A DNA stretch of 64,000 nt from Lineus longissimus (lineage: Eukaryota > Nemertea > Pilidiophora > Heteronemertea > Lineidae): positions 9,247,501 through 9,311,500 of the forward strand of contig NC_088310.1 of the NCBI RefSeq assembly GCF_910592395.1, in the 5' to 3' direction. This document shows, piece by piece, positions 23,854 to 36,865 of the stretch (positions are counted from its first letter, which is position 1; each line of letters begins with the position of its first letter). The notes below the pieces were generated by a model that worked only from the letters and a program-made list of their open reading frames with translations, had not been told where the DNA came from and made no database searches. A program made the translations under genes and the position numbers.

Positions 23854-24844
23854 TTTACTAAAATCAAGGGCGTTGCTGTTCGTGGTACCAGTCTTCAGAC
23901 ATGTAGAGAATGATGTCCTTGAAAGCAATCTTTAGGCCATGAACAGAAAGCAAGAACCCACAGTACATGTACTTGAAGGCTTCATGTATTAGGTTGTCAG
24001 TGGATGACGTCGAGATGCCAATATTTTTTGAGTTGGTGCAACCTGGCAGGCTCGAACAAATGACCACAGTGCAGGTTTCCATTTCTTGCGAACACACTTT
24101 CAATTGGTGGTAGATGTCTTTATACTTTAAACTACAAAAGTTTTGGCAGCAAACGTTTGTGAATCATTTTCCGATTTCATGTAGATTAATTTCAACAAAT
24201 TGGTGCATTACTGATGAAATTATTTTTGTCAACCTTCAACGCTTTGGTGAATCCATGGTTGAAATGTGGGACCATCGGGTGCTACACAGGACTATCTTTG
24301 GCCAATGGCAGATATTTTTCTAATTCCTATACCCTCATTTCTTGAAGGTTTCAAGATATCATTCTCAAAAAAGCAGAGGCCCATGCCTGGGCAACGCCAT
24401 TGGATCAGCACCTGTCTTATGGAATGCCCTGATGAGGGGATATATAACGCGTTGAGCATGGTTTGCCTGTATGGCATCATTCTATTCTTTCCTGTTCTAT
24501 TCTAAATTAAAACATTGCTCTAGTTCTCGAATACACAAATATTGTGTGGAAACTGACAGCTTTTTTCGCCAAATTGAAAAGTGCATCTAGTTTCAAATTT
24601 CCTTTTGTGTTTTCTTCAGAAACACAGCTTACAAACGAGTTCCTGGTTTCTTTCTTTTTTCTTTGCCACACTATTCACATCAATCTCATGTAAGAAACTA
24701 ATGGAAACCAAATGCACAAAAAAGCAAATGAATTTCTTTAACGTTGGTTGTGTGTTCGTTGATGCAATGGTACATTAGGCTGAAGGGAAGGATAAAAAAT
24801 ATCTTTGGTTTCTCGATCCAATAAAGCAAGGAATGCTAGGCCAT

Positions 24845-25019
24845 AGGCTGACGTTACATAGGCCTCATTCGTTCACTTCCCACATGTCACGTTCCCCTTA
24901 ATGCGTTCGTTCCTCACTGAATGCATGCCACAAGGCCGTGCATTCACCGAGGAACGTTAAGTAAAGCTGGAATGTGACATGTGGGAAGTGAACGAATGAG
25001 GCCTATGTAACGTCAGCCT
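24845..25019. mobile_element. 175-bp fold-back element
   Basis: The outer ~45 bp of both sides are exact inverted copies (AGGCTGACGTTACATAGGCC ... and its complement), continuing with weaker pairing (GTTCCTCACTGAATGCAT / GTGCATTCACCGAGGAAC). TA at 24844-24845 and 25020-25021 may be the target site. Confidence 0.8.
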
Positions 25020-25564
25020 TAGTCATTTTAGGTTAGATTGTATGCTGTTTTCAAACGTTTGGTGAAAGTTGTTTGAGTAGGGGTTGCTGTTAGGAGTTGC
25101 CTTGACCCTTTGAACCCTGAACTCCCTGGGGGTTTTTACTTTGGTGAATATGATCATGTTTGGATATGTTTTCTATTTTCCTGACCCACTAGTAATTCTA
25201 CTTGTAGGCATTCCCCTTGAATCTTGGCAATTGATATCTAGAAGGTAGTAAAAAACCTGAAGTTTACCCTTCCAACATGTCCAAGCAATTGAACTAATTA
25301 AAGGAGTGCCGAAACCAGGGTGAAAGTCAAACAAGCAATTTTGCAGAGCTGCAATGTGCAATTATAATCACTGCTCCATGTATATGTGTGACAGAAAATT
25401 ATATTTAGAGAGACAGCACTTTTGAGTTACATGTAAGTAAGTTGTTTGGCAGATTGATCCAATTTTCTATGCTTTGTGTTGTTGTCCCTATTGGGTTGTT
25501 CACTACCCTCCTAGCTGGAATCCTGACCATCCTGGCCATCTCTCTGGTGTTTCTCTTGATCTCC

Positions 25565-25880
25565 AGAGCTTTGTTTCCAAGGTTGCGCCACTTGTCAGAG
25601 TGTTGAATCCTATGATTCGTGATCATCTGATTTGACGCCCCATAAGGCTAATGTCCTCCGTCTTCAGTCTATAATCAATGCAAATGATAGAAACACTCGT
25701 TGGGAGTTGCCAATGTTATTTGAGGTTCTGTTTCAAAGATTGCACCACTTGGCAATGTTTTGAGGCATATGATGTGTGGGTACTCTGATTTGGTAGCCAA
25801 TGAAGCTGATATCCTCTGTGTTGAGTCAGATCGGTGCAAATTATGATAACACTCTTCAGGAGCTTCCCAAGTGGTGTGAT
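25565..25880. repeat. Degenerate two-unit tandem repeat (~160 bp)
   Basis: Both units carry CTTTGTTTC or TCTGTTTC, then TTGCGCCACTTG or TTGCACCACTTG, ATATGAT or TATGATT, TCTGATTTG, and CTGATATCCTC or CTAATGTCCTC. Confidence 0.65.
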
Positions 25881-26009
25881 GTGTTAGCTCTGCTATTTAT
25901 TGAGGTGATTTCATTTGAATATTGTTTTATGTAATCAGTAGATGCTGTTTTATTACAAATTGCTCATCAAACGCAAGATTTTTATTGATGGAAATAAGGT
26001 TGACATAGG

Positions 26010-26245
26010 CAAGATAATAATTGGCTCTTCTATAGCGCTTGTTTCAGTTTGTTTGATATCTGTTCACAAGCGACCCAGGATTTTTATTATCCCGGTCACC
26101 ACAGAAATCCTTCTGGGGTTTAAAGAGTTCAAGCACTCATATGAACTTGACCAGAGGAGGGAACCAAGTAGTGATTCGGCTGGGGGCGGAACCCCAAACC
26201 GTATGATCATGAGACTGATGCTCTTCCACAATGAAGCTCTTCCGC
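26010..26245 (-). mobile_element. SINE copy, second head type
   Basis: The minus strand begins GAGCTTCATTGTGGAAGAGC with ATCAGTCTCATGATCATACG and GGGGTTCC (tRNA-like layout). The body has GGTGACCGGGATAATAA, and the tail AAGCGCTATAGAAGAGCCAA. A related copy is at 55080-55275. A 196-codon plus-strand frame through this region (25942-26532) is a by-product of the repeat. Confidence 0.5.
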
Positions 26246-26879
26246 TGACTGTACACATAGCTAGCCCCTTGGTCCTGGTTGAGCACTCTGAACTGACTTT
26301 GCCATGGAGGTTCTCAGCTAGCTACTATCCATTGGGTAAAACATTAACAGAGACATCAAGAACTACAAGTTGGTTAAAGTCGGGCGAGTTGATCTTTATA
26401 CAGACAAGTCCCCCCAGTCATGTCACTGTGATGAAAATAAATAATTTGGGCAAGGGCATTCTGAACACTTCTGGCATGATTGAACAAGTAATCCATCAGA
26501 ATCCACACACCGTGATCGGAGAAGACAATTAGGTCCTATCCCAATAGTGGACCATCCCATCATTGTCCAGATTCCCCATGGCAAAATCATTCTATTTACT
26601 CCTGTCTCTCGAGACTAGTAATCAATTGGGGGAATAATAGTAGTTTGATTAGGTTGTTGAGGCATGGTCCTTGCAATGATACATTTCCCCTTAATCAAGT
26701 TCTAATCCATCATGGTGGTGTTTCTCATTGCACTTGCTCCAGGTTCCAGGTTCTTGAATGAATGACTATTATTTCTATCGCACCCGACAATTTGGCATTT
26801 CCTCGTTAACTACCTGCTGAGGGTTCTCCACTGTGCTTGTTGTCCAGACCCAGCACCCAGACAAATTCATTTTTTCAAT

Positions 26880-26985
26880 TTTTTTACCTGGACAAGCAGT
26901 TTGTGTAGACAGGTTTACAAATACTATTGATACAAAGCTTTAGCGTATTTGCGTGCATAATGACTGCGTATTGCATCATATATTT
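26880..26985 (-). mobile_element. Family C MITE fragment
   Basis: It contains TGTGTAGACAGGTTTACAAA, TACTATTGATAC and GCGTGCATAATGACTGC, the reverse complement of the family interior. Confidence 0.5.
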
Positions 26986-27479
26986 ATTTTGCTTAGCCAC
27001 CATTAGATACAATGACCGTTACATGAATGGCGTGTCACTTTAAAATATTGAACTAAATTTCTAAATTATCGTACCATGTCTAAAACTTTGAACTTAAAGG
27101 CATCAGGTGCACCATACAGCTTTAGGATTCGGACAGGATTTAATCAGAATAAAGATACCTAACTTAATGCTCTATCCTAAGGACTTCACAAACATAATTC
27201 TCCTATCTATCATAATTTGTGGCTGCAAATCACTCTGACTCAGCCACGAATTCATCCGTAGTTAGGATGTATTTCGCTCTATGATTCATTCACATGTAAA
27301 CAAGTGTGAAGTAACATTTTGTTTATTTAGTGTTAGTGCACAAAGGTGCAATCATCCAGAATCCATTGAGACAAGTAGCAATGCACTTAGACCAGTCAGT
27401 TTATTTGGAATAAAGTAAAGTCTATCTCGTATCTCCATGTTCACATAAATTTAGGTCAGTGTAACCGACTTTTCTGGTG

Positions 27480-27705
27480 TAAGTGCCTCAAGGTCATAAA
27501 GTCCTATGTGGGTCATATTTCAGAAACTTCACAGAGTGATCTTTGAATGTATTTTATTCATAAATCAGATCAAAAGATTTTGATCTTGACCTAATTTCCA
27601 AGGTCACTGAGGTCAAATTGTCTGTAACCATAACAGTAACCATATTCATGTTATTGACGACAAGTGAGCACATGGCCCCTGGCCATTTCATTTAATCTTT
27701 TAAAG
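27480..27705 (+). repeat. Family B repeat, 3' part
   Basis: TGACCTAATTTCCAAGGTCA, CTGAGGTCAAAT and the end block GAGCACATGGCCCCTGGCC. The end block also closes the large copy near 52300. AGGTCA-CTG-AGGTCA lies at 27601-27615. Confidence 0.7.
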
Positions 27706-28269
27706 TATTCATATCTAGTAAGGTTAAGGTCACTATGATTAAAAACCTCTTCAATCAAATCTTGGTGTATTACCGGTATGATGTTTCCGCATACCTACTC
27801 AAGCGATTTGAATAATATATTGGTAAAGAGTGACAGGTCTTTAGCTGTTATGATTGCTTGGAATCTGGGCTGTAAATATTCAGACCGGTGCATCTGTTTC
27901 TTAGATGAAAATGTCTTATTGGACAAAAGAATGATAAATGAGGCAAGTGAAATTAAGAATGTGGTGTGTATGAGGGCTTCGGGGAGAGGGATAGAGGTTG
28001 GCGCTCTAATGTGATTGATTAGAAGAGGCAAAATGGTTGAAACAGTCCGGGAGATCGTGTATGGGGACATTATCACTCGGCTCTTTTTCAGGATGACTGT
28101 CATCGTTTATCAAAGTTTATTAAGGTTTGATGAATTTATACCAAACTGATGGTAGTGGTTGTCTCACCAAACTCCATGAGGATGGAGCTAAAATGTAGGC
28201 CATATTCGTGGCACCTCACCTAGGTTTAGGGTAAGATGTCAGCAGTGTTTTGTGAGACCAGTATTGACC

Positions 28270-28790
28270 ACTGGCTATCATTGTTTTAAGAACCTCCAGA
28301 CCATATTCCTTATAAGCCCAACACTGCATCAGTACCTTCCCAATTGCACAGAACCTCAAATGTGGCCTGAATGCCCACACAGCTGCCATATCATCTTCCT
28401 CATTTACTAAGGAAGGTGGCTTACCCCAGCCAACGAATGAAATACAATGCCTTGCCCCACTCCCACTCTCTCTCAAGTTTATCCGAAAACGTTGCTAGAA
28501 TTCCCACACAACCATCAGATCAATTTTCAGAATCAGTAAAGAAGGCAGCCCTCCCTTTCCGACAAATGAAGAACATTGAAACCTCTCATCCCCAGTGTCT
28601 ATCAGGGTTATAAGAACCCTAAACCTGATTTCTAAGCCAAGCACTGCATCAGTACCTTCCCAATTTGTGGCAGGGAGGTACTCCTTCGCCTGACCAGAAT
28701 TCCCACATGGCCGTCAGATCAATTTTCTCAATTACCAAGGAAGATGACCCGCCCTTACCATACCAACGGTGTCTCAAACCAATTACCTTT
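28270..28790. repeat. Degenerate tandem block
   Basis: AGTACCTTCCCAATT occurs twice (about 28330 and 28650). Three related strings of the form CCCACA-n-CATCAGATCAATTTTC occur near 28375, 28505 and 28710, each followed by AAGGAAG or AAGAAGG. One unit keeps a 60-codon minus frame (EEDDMAAVWAF); the others are broken. No protein family is recognised. Confidence 0.55.
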
Positions 28791-28799
28791 AGAAGGATG

Positions 28800-30990
28800 A
28801 TAGTCATCTTAGTGGAACCCTATACAGCTGCCCTGATCCTTTCCTGCTTTTATAAGAACAAATCAAAGTCTGCAAGTCTTGCAGCCGATTGATCTTCGTC
28901 ACCTTTTGCAATTACATATACGATGATTAAGTGGACGACTCGAGCAGTATCAATTACCTTGGGCAAGGGATGCGGATTCTGCGAGCCATCTATCTTCGAG
29001 ACGGATCTGTTAAGGCTGTCTGCCTTTTAACATTTCCTGCTGGTCATCGTGACGTGCATTTGAAGGATAACTTGGAGTTAATTTTAATTTCAATAAGTGT
29101 ATTCGATGTATAGAGAAATATATTACAACTTACTTTGGCCTCATTAAAGTGACAAACACTCAGACATAGTTTCAACAATTGGTTGGCTGCCCCTTATGTC
29201 ACCAACCTCCAGAAGAAGGAGTTTCCACCAAAGCATAGACTCAGTTACCCAAACCATAAAGCTCTCCGAACAAAAGCTGTTGCTGTCATTGGCCAGGAAA
29301 GTATTTTGATGTGACACCATCAGTATGTTCATCCTGGACGCATGATCTATCTTGGCATAATTTCTTGCACTATCGTGTTCTTCTTTGTGACTTAATACCC
29401 GAGGGCCACTCTCGTCTTCATTAGGACCAGAGCTATCTGGTTTACAAGAGAGACCAATCTTCGTTTTTCAGTCTCCGTCGCGAAAGTCTGACATTATCTT
29501 GGTGGCTGTATCTCAGTTACTTGCTTAAGCTTGGCACAGGGAAGTGGCAGATATTTCCTGCGCTGGTTTAAGGGGGGAAATTGGAAAGTGTGTCGAAAAT
29601 TGAACATGGCAAGAATTTGACATGTTTTTCAGGTTTTCTGCTGCATGCTCTTGCAGGTGAGGCACAAATTGCAGTAGCTAAGTTCTAATATGTATGACAA
29701 AATGCATTATGTTATGTTTGTAAAGAATGTCAAAGTTGTACAGTTGCACATTGCGGCCTACAGTCTCAATCACAATTAGCATCCCCTCTGCTTCACATCA
29801 GATAGCGCAAGATACACACTTATTGCTCTATATTTACAAAGGTTGCACGCATGTTACGCACAACCTATGCGCTGAGGGTAGCATGTCAGAGGCTCACTAC
29901 TGATTCGCCACTGATGCAATTTAAGGGATGTCAATTGTGATTTGGACTGTGTTTACAGTGATAACAGAACATTGCCTAAATTAATTTTTGACAGCAGTAA
30001 TCATGGTAATTATTCTTCTTGATTATGTACCACATATCTGTTTGGCTAGGGATATGTTTCAATCAATATCACAATAAAAGTTATGTTTTGATGTGGCTGG
30101 TCTCCATGGAGTCGTTTTGGAGCAGCAACAACACCTTTCAAGCATGACTAATGTTCTTTACATAGAGAGAATAAGTATTATGTTTTGAAAAAGCTTCCAA
30201 ATCCATAAAGCTGTCCAGGGCATCCCCAGTGCGATTAAATACAGTATTCTTAACTCTGATGATTGGAAATTTCATCTCTTGGGGTTGCGGGAACAAGACT
30301 TTTAATCCACTATAATAAGCTGGCGGGTATGTTGCGGAGATATAATGCTGTTGAAATGAGATGAGTAAGCTCAAGAGATAAGTAAGTGCTAAGGAATCTT
30401 TCTCATCAGCCTGCTTTTGACAGCTCATCTTATTTCGTTTCTAGCAATGTCATTACTGTAAACTTGGGTGAAATTGGCCCTGGGGGTGAAATTACCCCAT
30501 CTTATTTGGGCTAAACTATGATAACTCGCTAACTCGTATTAACTTTAAGCATCAATAAATCAAGTTCAGGGACTGCGCAGGGATCTCATATTCACTGGGC
30601 ATTTGTATGGCACCGTGCTGGAAACTGACATTTCAGATCGAGTGATGTAGAAGAAAAAATATTTAAAAAACATCGAGCTGCTAGTCAACACTATTGGAAA
30701 ACGTTCTGTAAAGTATCCTGTGGGAAAGGCCGTTCTGGAGATAAGAGGCATTTAGATGATGACATTGTATCTATTGGCTGCTTCCAGCATCTCATCGGGA
30801 ATCAATGAGGATGTAATCCAAGCAGCCGAAAAAGGCTCAGAGGCTGAAGGAATTGACAGAGTTACTTGTGTTTGATGTAATTGACAAGTATGGTTATTGA
30901 TGAATTGGGTAATGGCTGAGGAAGGGATGCTAACATATCAAGCGTGAAGTGCCAATATTGACTGTTACTTTCTTTTTTCATTAGGATTGG
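28800..30990. other. Non-genic stretch, unassigned short frames
   Basis: Minus frames at 29144-29332 and 30138-30428 have gene-like codon choice but no conserved motif or convincing splice pairs. No repeat match was found elsewhere in the window. Confidence 0.4.
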
Positions 30991-31001
30991 ATAGCTGACT
31001 A

Positions 31002-31337
31002 CCGGATCCACTCACCATTAATATCCCAAGCCCGACAATACCCGATTTGTACCACCGTCTCGATAGGTAGAGTCTAAACAGCCAAACACAACAGTAGGCT
31101 GTTTGCAGCCATAAAAGGGTTGGGATATCTATTCAAGAGTTAACAACATAATCGTCATGAATAGTCATGACTCTACAGCGGAACTTTTCATATTACAATT
31201 AAAGATCAATTGGAAGAAACGATGACAAGATATCCCACCGCTTTTGCCTACTATTATGCCCGGTTGTTTAGGCCCTACCCATCGAGGCGGTAGTAGAAAT
31301 CGGGTATTGTCGGGCTCTTATTGGTAGGTAGATCCAG
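31002..31337. mobile_element. 336-bp inverted-repeat element
   Basis: Ends CCGGATC and CTGGATC are inverted, and ~80-bp arms share AGCCCGACAATACCCGATTT and GTCTCGATAGGTAG / CCTCGATGGGTAG. TA dinucleotides sit at both flanks (31000-31001, 31338-31339). No ORF. It fits a TA-inserting MITE. Confidence 0.75.
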
Positions 31338-31749
31338 TATTAGACATGCTATAGACCGGATGAGTGTTTTTCTGTGCCACTACAGTTAGGTGCCAATTAG
31401 GTTTATTGGCCCAGTGACGAAGGGTTTTTCTTAGTGTTGGGTTGTGGACCAACGAGGAATTTCTCAGTGTACTTTATACGAGTCAGACATATGTAAAGAC
31501 TCAATAGAATTATTAGTATGATAAGTATGATATCTAAACAACGTTCTCCAGGGTAAATTATCATATTGATTAACTCTGTTTCGGTGTTATGGAGCCATTC
31601 CTTCAGGGAGGACAGCCACTCTATTATAATTGACAATGTTGTGTCCATTTGCAGAGAGATACTTGTGCTGCAGGCTATGTCTGCTTCAGTCCTGTATTAC
31701 AAGTAATAAGAGAATTAGCTCTTACATGTGTAGTCTGGAGTTTTGTTTA

Positions 31750-33360
31750 TAAGTTGTCTTTGGCTCATGTTGGGCATCATGAAGGTTGATGGATGACAAA
31801 TGGCGTATTAGAACCAACTTTGCCTCAAGGAAACAGTCGCCTCTCTGTCATTTTCCCGCTTTGATTAGACACAATCAGTAAATAACACAATGGCAAGGAA
31901 GGGAATCAAGTCTTTCAGTCCGGAGTCTGTCCGTATGTCGTCTTGGGTCATGTCGGGCATTATGGGCTAGATGGTAGACAAATTGCTTATAAGAAGCAAC
32001 TTTGCCTCAAGGAAACAGTCGCCTCTCAGTCATTTTCCAGCCTTTGATTCGACAGAAGTATAACACAGTGGCAAGAAAGGGAAGCGAGTTTGTATGTCAT
32101 ATTAGGGTCATGTTGGGCATCATAACTAGATGGTGGACAAATGACCTATCAGAGGCAACTTTGCCTCAGGGAAACAGTTGCCTCTCAGTCATTTACCATG
32201 CAGGCTTTGATTTGACGCAAGTATAACACAATGGCAGGGAAGGGAATCAAGTCTTTCAGTCAGGGGTCTGTCGTGTGTTGTCTAGGGGTCATATTGGTCA
32301 TGCACTAGATGGTAGGCAAATTGCTTATCTATATCAGAAGTTTCTTTGCCTTAAGGGATTCAGTCGCCACTGTTATTTTCAGGGCTTTGAAAAGAGACAT
32401 ATATATAACATCATGGTAGGGAGAGGAGTCAAGCCTCTGGGGTTTCTTCTTTTTCTACTACATCTCATTTAGAGTAGGGTTCAAGTTTCAGCGTATTTTA
32501 CTCTACGTGAAATGTGCAGTTGGATAAAATTGACTACAAAATTCTGTCGGTTCTGTTAAGATCTGCTTTGCTGAATAGACCTTGAATTCACCCAGAAGTC
32601 ATTTGAATTGCTCTAGGGTGCTGGCTGCAGTAAGGTTCCAGAAATTGATTGTTCTCGGGAGAAGGAAGTATGACGTTGAGTACTGGGGCATCTCGGTTGG
32701 TGGATTTTGGAGGTGCCTCTCTGTGATGTAGCTTGAGCTGAAGTTGGCTAGTTAGAGTTGTATAGAGTTGTATGATACACCATTGTGACTGATGTCTTCT
32801 TCCATCTGACTTCTGTGAACTCCCATTTCAGGTTCTCCAGGAGTCGCGTGAACGCTCCTGCGGTTTTGTCATGGTATTCATTCTTGACAAACCTCGCAGC
32901 ACTTCTTCGGACTTTTTCCAATGTGTTGATGTCTTTCCGCATTATTTGTCATTATGTTGTCTTCATATCATGTCTGGGCGTCATGCGCTTAATGGTTGAC
33001 AAATGGCTTTTCAGGAGCAAATTTGCCTTAAGGTACCGTGACTCGCTTCACAGGAATTTTCAGGGTTTTTATGAGACACATGAATACCATCATGGCAAGG
33101 AAAAGAATGAAAGCTTTTGGCTGACATTTTGTTCATAATATGTTGTCTCGGGGTAGTGTTGGGCATCATGCACTATAGTTTAACAAATGGTTTATCGGGA
33201 GCAACTTGGCCTGAAGCTGAGGAGTCAGTTACCTCTTTGATAATCAGACAGGAATACCATCGCGTTATGGGCAGCTACAATGACACCATCTTGCCCAAAA
33301 TAACCTCTCTTCTCTGCAAACAAACCTATATCAGAACTTCCACTTTTATGCACTAAGTCT
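31750..33360 (+). repeat. Degenerate satellite-like array, 160-188-bp period, interrupted
   Basis: Six diverged units begin near 31756, 31938, 32097, 32278, 32954 and 33142. Shared blocks: GGGTCATGTTGGGCATCAT, ATGGTGGACAAATG, CAACTTTGCCTCAAGGAAAC, AGTCGCCTCTCAGTCATTTT and AACACAATGGCA. A LINE fragment (32480-32942) sits between units 4 and 5. Confidence 0.8.
32480..32942 (-). mobile_element. LINE reverse-transcriptase C-terminal remnant
   Basis: The minus strand reads INTLEKVRRSAARFVKNEY and LENLKWEFTEVRWKK, then in a shifted frame FLLPRTINFWN and LEQFK. This is the C-terminus common in Jockey/CR1-type non-LTR elements (L-E-x-V-Q-R-x-A-A-R-F-V ... P-R-T-I-x-x-W-N). Frameshifted and 5'-truncated. 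Confidence 0.8.
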
Positions 33361-33364
33361 TCCT

Positions 33365-35900
33365 CATCCTTTCCTTTGTTTCACAGAAATGCTGACGTAG
33401 GCTTTTGAGAGAACAGAAAGAAAGTGCTCAGAAAAGAAATATTGATAGTTTGTAAGCTTTAGGCCTACATGACATTTCAACACAATCATTTACCTAAAGA
33501 ATTGCATTGTCACAGCTCCAACCTAGCAAATCAGTGTGTCATATCCCCTGCATACTCTCCCCTAATGTCAGCTCAGATAAATCGTCTTATTTGTGCGGAG
33601 TGGGGGGGACCAACAAGGCTTGAAAAAGATTACAAAAAGTCCATTGAAATGTGTCTCTTGAAATTTTGATTTAACCCATATCTGGTAGGGACTTCACTTA
33701 GGCGAACTTATTTGCTGATATTGTGTTATATCTTTGTATGACTTTATTTTAAGACTTCTCCATGAATTTCGTTTCATATGCATGATATCAGTAGGCGCTG
33801 TGTTCGCTATCCAAAAATTGGCCTAATTTCATTTACAGTTTCACCACTAGGGGGGTGTATGCTTATGCCCAGGTATGTGTCTACAGTAATTGGCCTTTCT
33901 AGGCTTACTATCATGAAAGTTGTGGTCTTTGCGAAAAGCTGAAGAGAACTTTGAGAGAACTTTGTTTAACTAAAGAACCCCGTTCTGTAGACTTCCTTGG
34001 TCATGTTGGTGAGAATAGGCGATGACATTTACATAAGGTTTCTGTCTGCCAGCCACAAAAGAAGTTATCCTGAAACTCTGTGTCTGACACCTTATCCTAC
34101 CGCCATAAAGTGCTCTCTTCGCAGGCGAGGCTTTTGAATTAAACAATTTGTCCTGACAAACACTTCTTGCTTTCAATATCACGCCATTGCCTCTTGTCTT
34201 TCTTGACGTCTATATATGGAATCATCTAGCCGGAAGTGAGCTCTTTGGCTGAAGGTGGAGGGCACATTATCTCTTCTGGTCTTCAACAGCCTCCATGAAA
34301 CTATGGGGATGCTCTCCTGGGTTTAGTGCCCAGCCTGACTGTCATATCACCTGTGAGGTTGAGCAAGTTCCTTAACTTCAGTTGCCCCCTTATTTTGAGA
34401 AGTCCTCACCACATGTACCAGATGATTATGCCAGCACAAGAAAAAATATCCACCATCCAAGTGATTGACTCTTCCCTGACCAAATACACTTCTACTAGAG
34501 TGCGACAAGGATTGGTAATTGTGATCATTATCAACCCCAGCGATTACCGGTTTTATTCGCAGATGAGAGATCTCTTGCCGCACATAGGAGAAATTATTAT
34601 CGCAAGTCACAGAAAATGCCCGAGGCTCATCGCTGCAGATGGAGTTATAAACCTCTTGTTGCTGTGCACTCGTGCTACCAACCCAGTAACATTCGCACTT
34701 GTGAAAGATGTTATGTAAATGTTTGTCTAATGAGCACGATCCAGTGCACTATTTTTCCACCTGCGCACCAATTCCTTCCTCATCAAGTGTAATACTTTAA
34801 ATCAATTAGACCGCCTTTGATGAGAAAACTCACAAATTCTACTTATTACTACCTCAATTTTGGTAATCATCTCATAACTCATATAGAAAATTGCCCAAGT
34901 TATCGCATCTATTTCAAAGCAGACGCAGTTAATGTCTTAATGGTACAATTTTCAAGATAATTTATAACTGACTTTGTTCGATTTTGAAGTACACTATGTA
35001 TGATTATTGATTTACTAGAACATGTAGAAGGTTCCAAACAAAACCAGTTAGTCTGATTAATTGGCTCAATCATTCGATGTAGTGAGAGTGTCCCATAGAC
35101 AAGCAATTTTTGTTGATCGCATATATGTCATAGCAATCACCAATTTTTGTTGCAATGACCATGGTAAACAAGAAATGTTTGTTGCATGAGATCCAAGTCC
35201 CAGGTCACTGTGACAAAAATTGCTCATTCGTGGTGCTTATGCTTTGGGAACTCAGAACTGACATTAATTTCAAACATATGTTTCCAGAAAAGCGTTGACT
35301 GTAGTATACGAATCAAAAAAATGTTCATGATTTAATAAACCTGTGCAGATCCTGCTTTCCATTTCTGAATTAAAAGGGTTTGAATACTTGAAATTGTTGA
35401 ACTCAGAATTCATAGCCAGCTTCTATTGATGAAAGTGATTGTGGTGCACTTGAGAGTGCTCTCCCGTGAGCTGGGATTTTGGCTGGAATACATAACATTT
35501 CATCTCTAAATAATGGTATTTACTGCATCAATGAGCTAGTGCAAATAAGAAGTTGGTAGTCATTGTTGACTCCCTAGTGATTGAACAAACTCCAACATGG
35601 AGTAAAAGATTCAGAATGAAAATTGGAGTTCTTAATCTTATATCAACAGATACTTTGGACTCGAAACCTTGAATTCAATTTGTTCGCAGATTCCAATTTC
35701 TAATTGAATGAGCTGTTTGTTTGCCTTTAATTGAAAATGTGAGTGGAGTTCAAATGCTGGTGAGCTGCTTAAGTGTTATTTGTGGAGACACATTCATGAT
35801 TTACCCAACCACTTTAACTCACTAATCAATCATTTCTCAATTGATGACACAGTATCAATCTTCAGAACACTCAAATAGGAAGTGGTTTTATATCCCAGAT
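33365..35900. other. Non-genic stretch, nothing recognised
   Basis: Only short frames without motifs. An isolated CCACTAGGGGGG string lies at about 33844-33855. Confidence 0.45.
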
Positions 35901-35927
35901 GGAAATGAAACTATGAAAGTTCAGTAC

Positions 35928-36077
35928 CTTTTGGATAAAATTGTTTAAACAGTTTTCACACAAGTCATAAAAGACCCTTGATAAATCGTACCACAGCTTA
36001 TCCTGTGAATTTAGCCAGAAGGTGTTGAGTCCTGCCAAGAGAGCCTTAAAGCAAATTTCACAATGCCTGTCCCACAC
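35928..36077 (-). other. Candidate 50-codon exon, unassigned
   Basis: The minus strand has an acceptor-like TTGCTTCGACACCAATTAAG, then 150 nt open in one frame (begins VWDRHCEICFKALLAGLN), then the strong donor AAAAG|GTACTG. A second open segment lies just upstream (36404-36186). No family is recognised. The antisense of the second segment is equally open, so this may be chance. Confidence 0.2.
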
Positions 36078-36492
36078 CTTAATTGGTGTCGAAGCAATTG
36101 ATGCATCATCAAGTCATACCCGAGTTTCTGGCCAATGCAGCTCTCCAAAAGCAGAACAGTAACCAACAGAAGGTGTAGTAACTGTTCAATTTGTAATGAG
36201 TTCCATCACTTGCCTACTCTGTGAGAGGCTTTCAGTAATGAAAGTATTTTCCCAGGTCCTGAGGTCAGGTGGCTTAAATGACAGGCCATCACTCACTTTA
36301 AAGTGGAGGGAGGTATTCTGCACTACACATCGCAGTACATTTCTGAGCCGTTCAGACCAGACCTGGTCCTCAGTTGCAAAGGTGAGTGCCACTTCTAATT
36401 GCATTCTTGCATGTCCTATGCCATCAGGACATCATATGTTTTGTTGCATTTTATTTAGCCGACACAATTTGATCGATGGGAACAGTCATGCA

Positions 36493-36865
36493 AGGATCCC
36501 TGTTTTGCGAGTTGTCGCCAATTCAGGGTGTTGTCACAAATACGGGTGACAAGGCCCACAACCCCCCCCCAAAATTCAACAATGCCATGGAGATACTGCC
36601 TCTCGATCGAGGAATTTCACAGAAGTGCATTATGAGGCAGCATTAATAGTATACAAAAATGTTCAATATCTCGCTAGATATCACCGATTTTCAAGTGATG
36701 TCAAACAAGTATTGACAGAGAACATTTGGAACTTGTCATTGAAATCAACAAAACTCGTTAATTTAGCAAAGGTGGACATGACTAATGTATGAGGGGTGCA
36801 GTCGAATCTGCAGTTGTTAAGGTCGTAACTCCCCGAACTGGTGATAACTCGCAAACTGGGATCCT
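36493..36865. mobile_element. Inverted-repeat element with GGATCC ends, copy 1
   Basis: The left arm reads AGGATCCCTGTTTTGCGAG then TTGTCGCCAATTC. The complement of the right arm reads AGGATCCCAGTTTGCGAG then TTATCACCAGTTC. A C9 run lies near 36560. The second copy is at 40424-40866. Confidence 0.65.

Noticed and set aside
24266-24505. Gene-like open frames on both strands
   Set aside because: Both strands look equally coding by eye, so codon impression alone is not evidence; no family recognised.
25942-26532. 196-codon plus-strand frame
   Set aside because: It runs through a SINE copy (26010-26245) and has no protein motif; the openness comes from the repeat.
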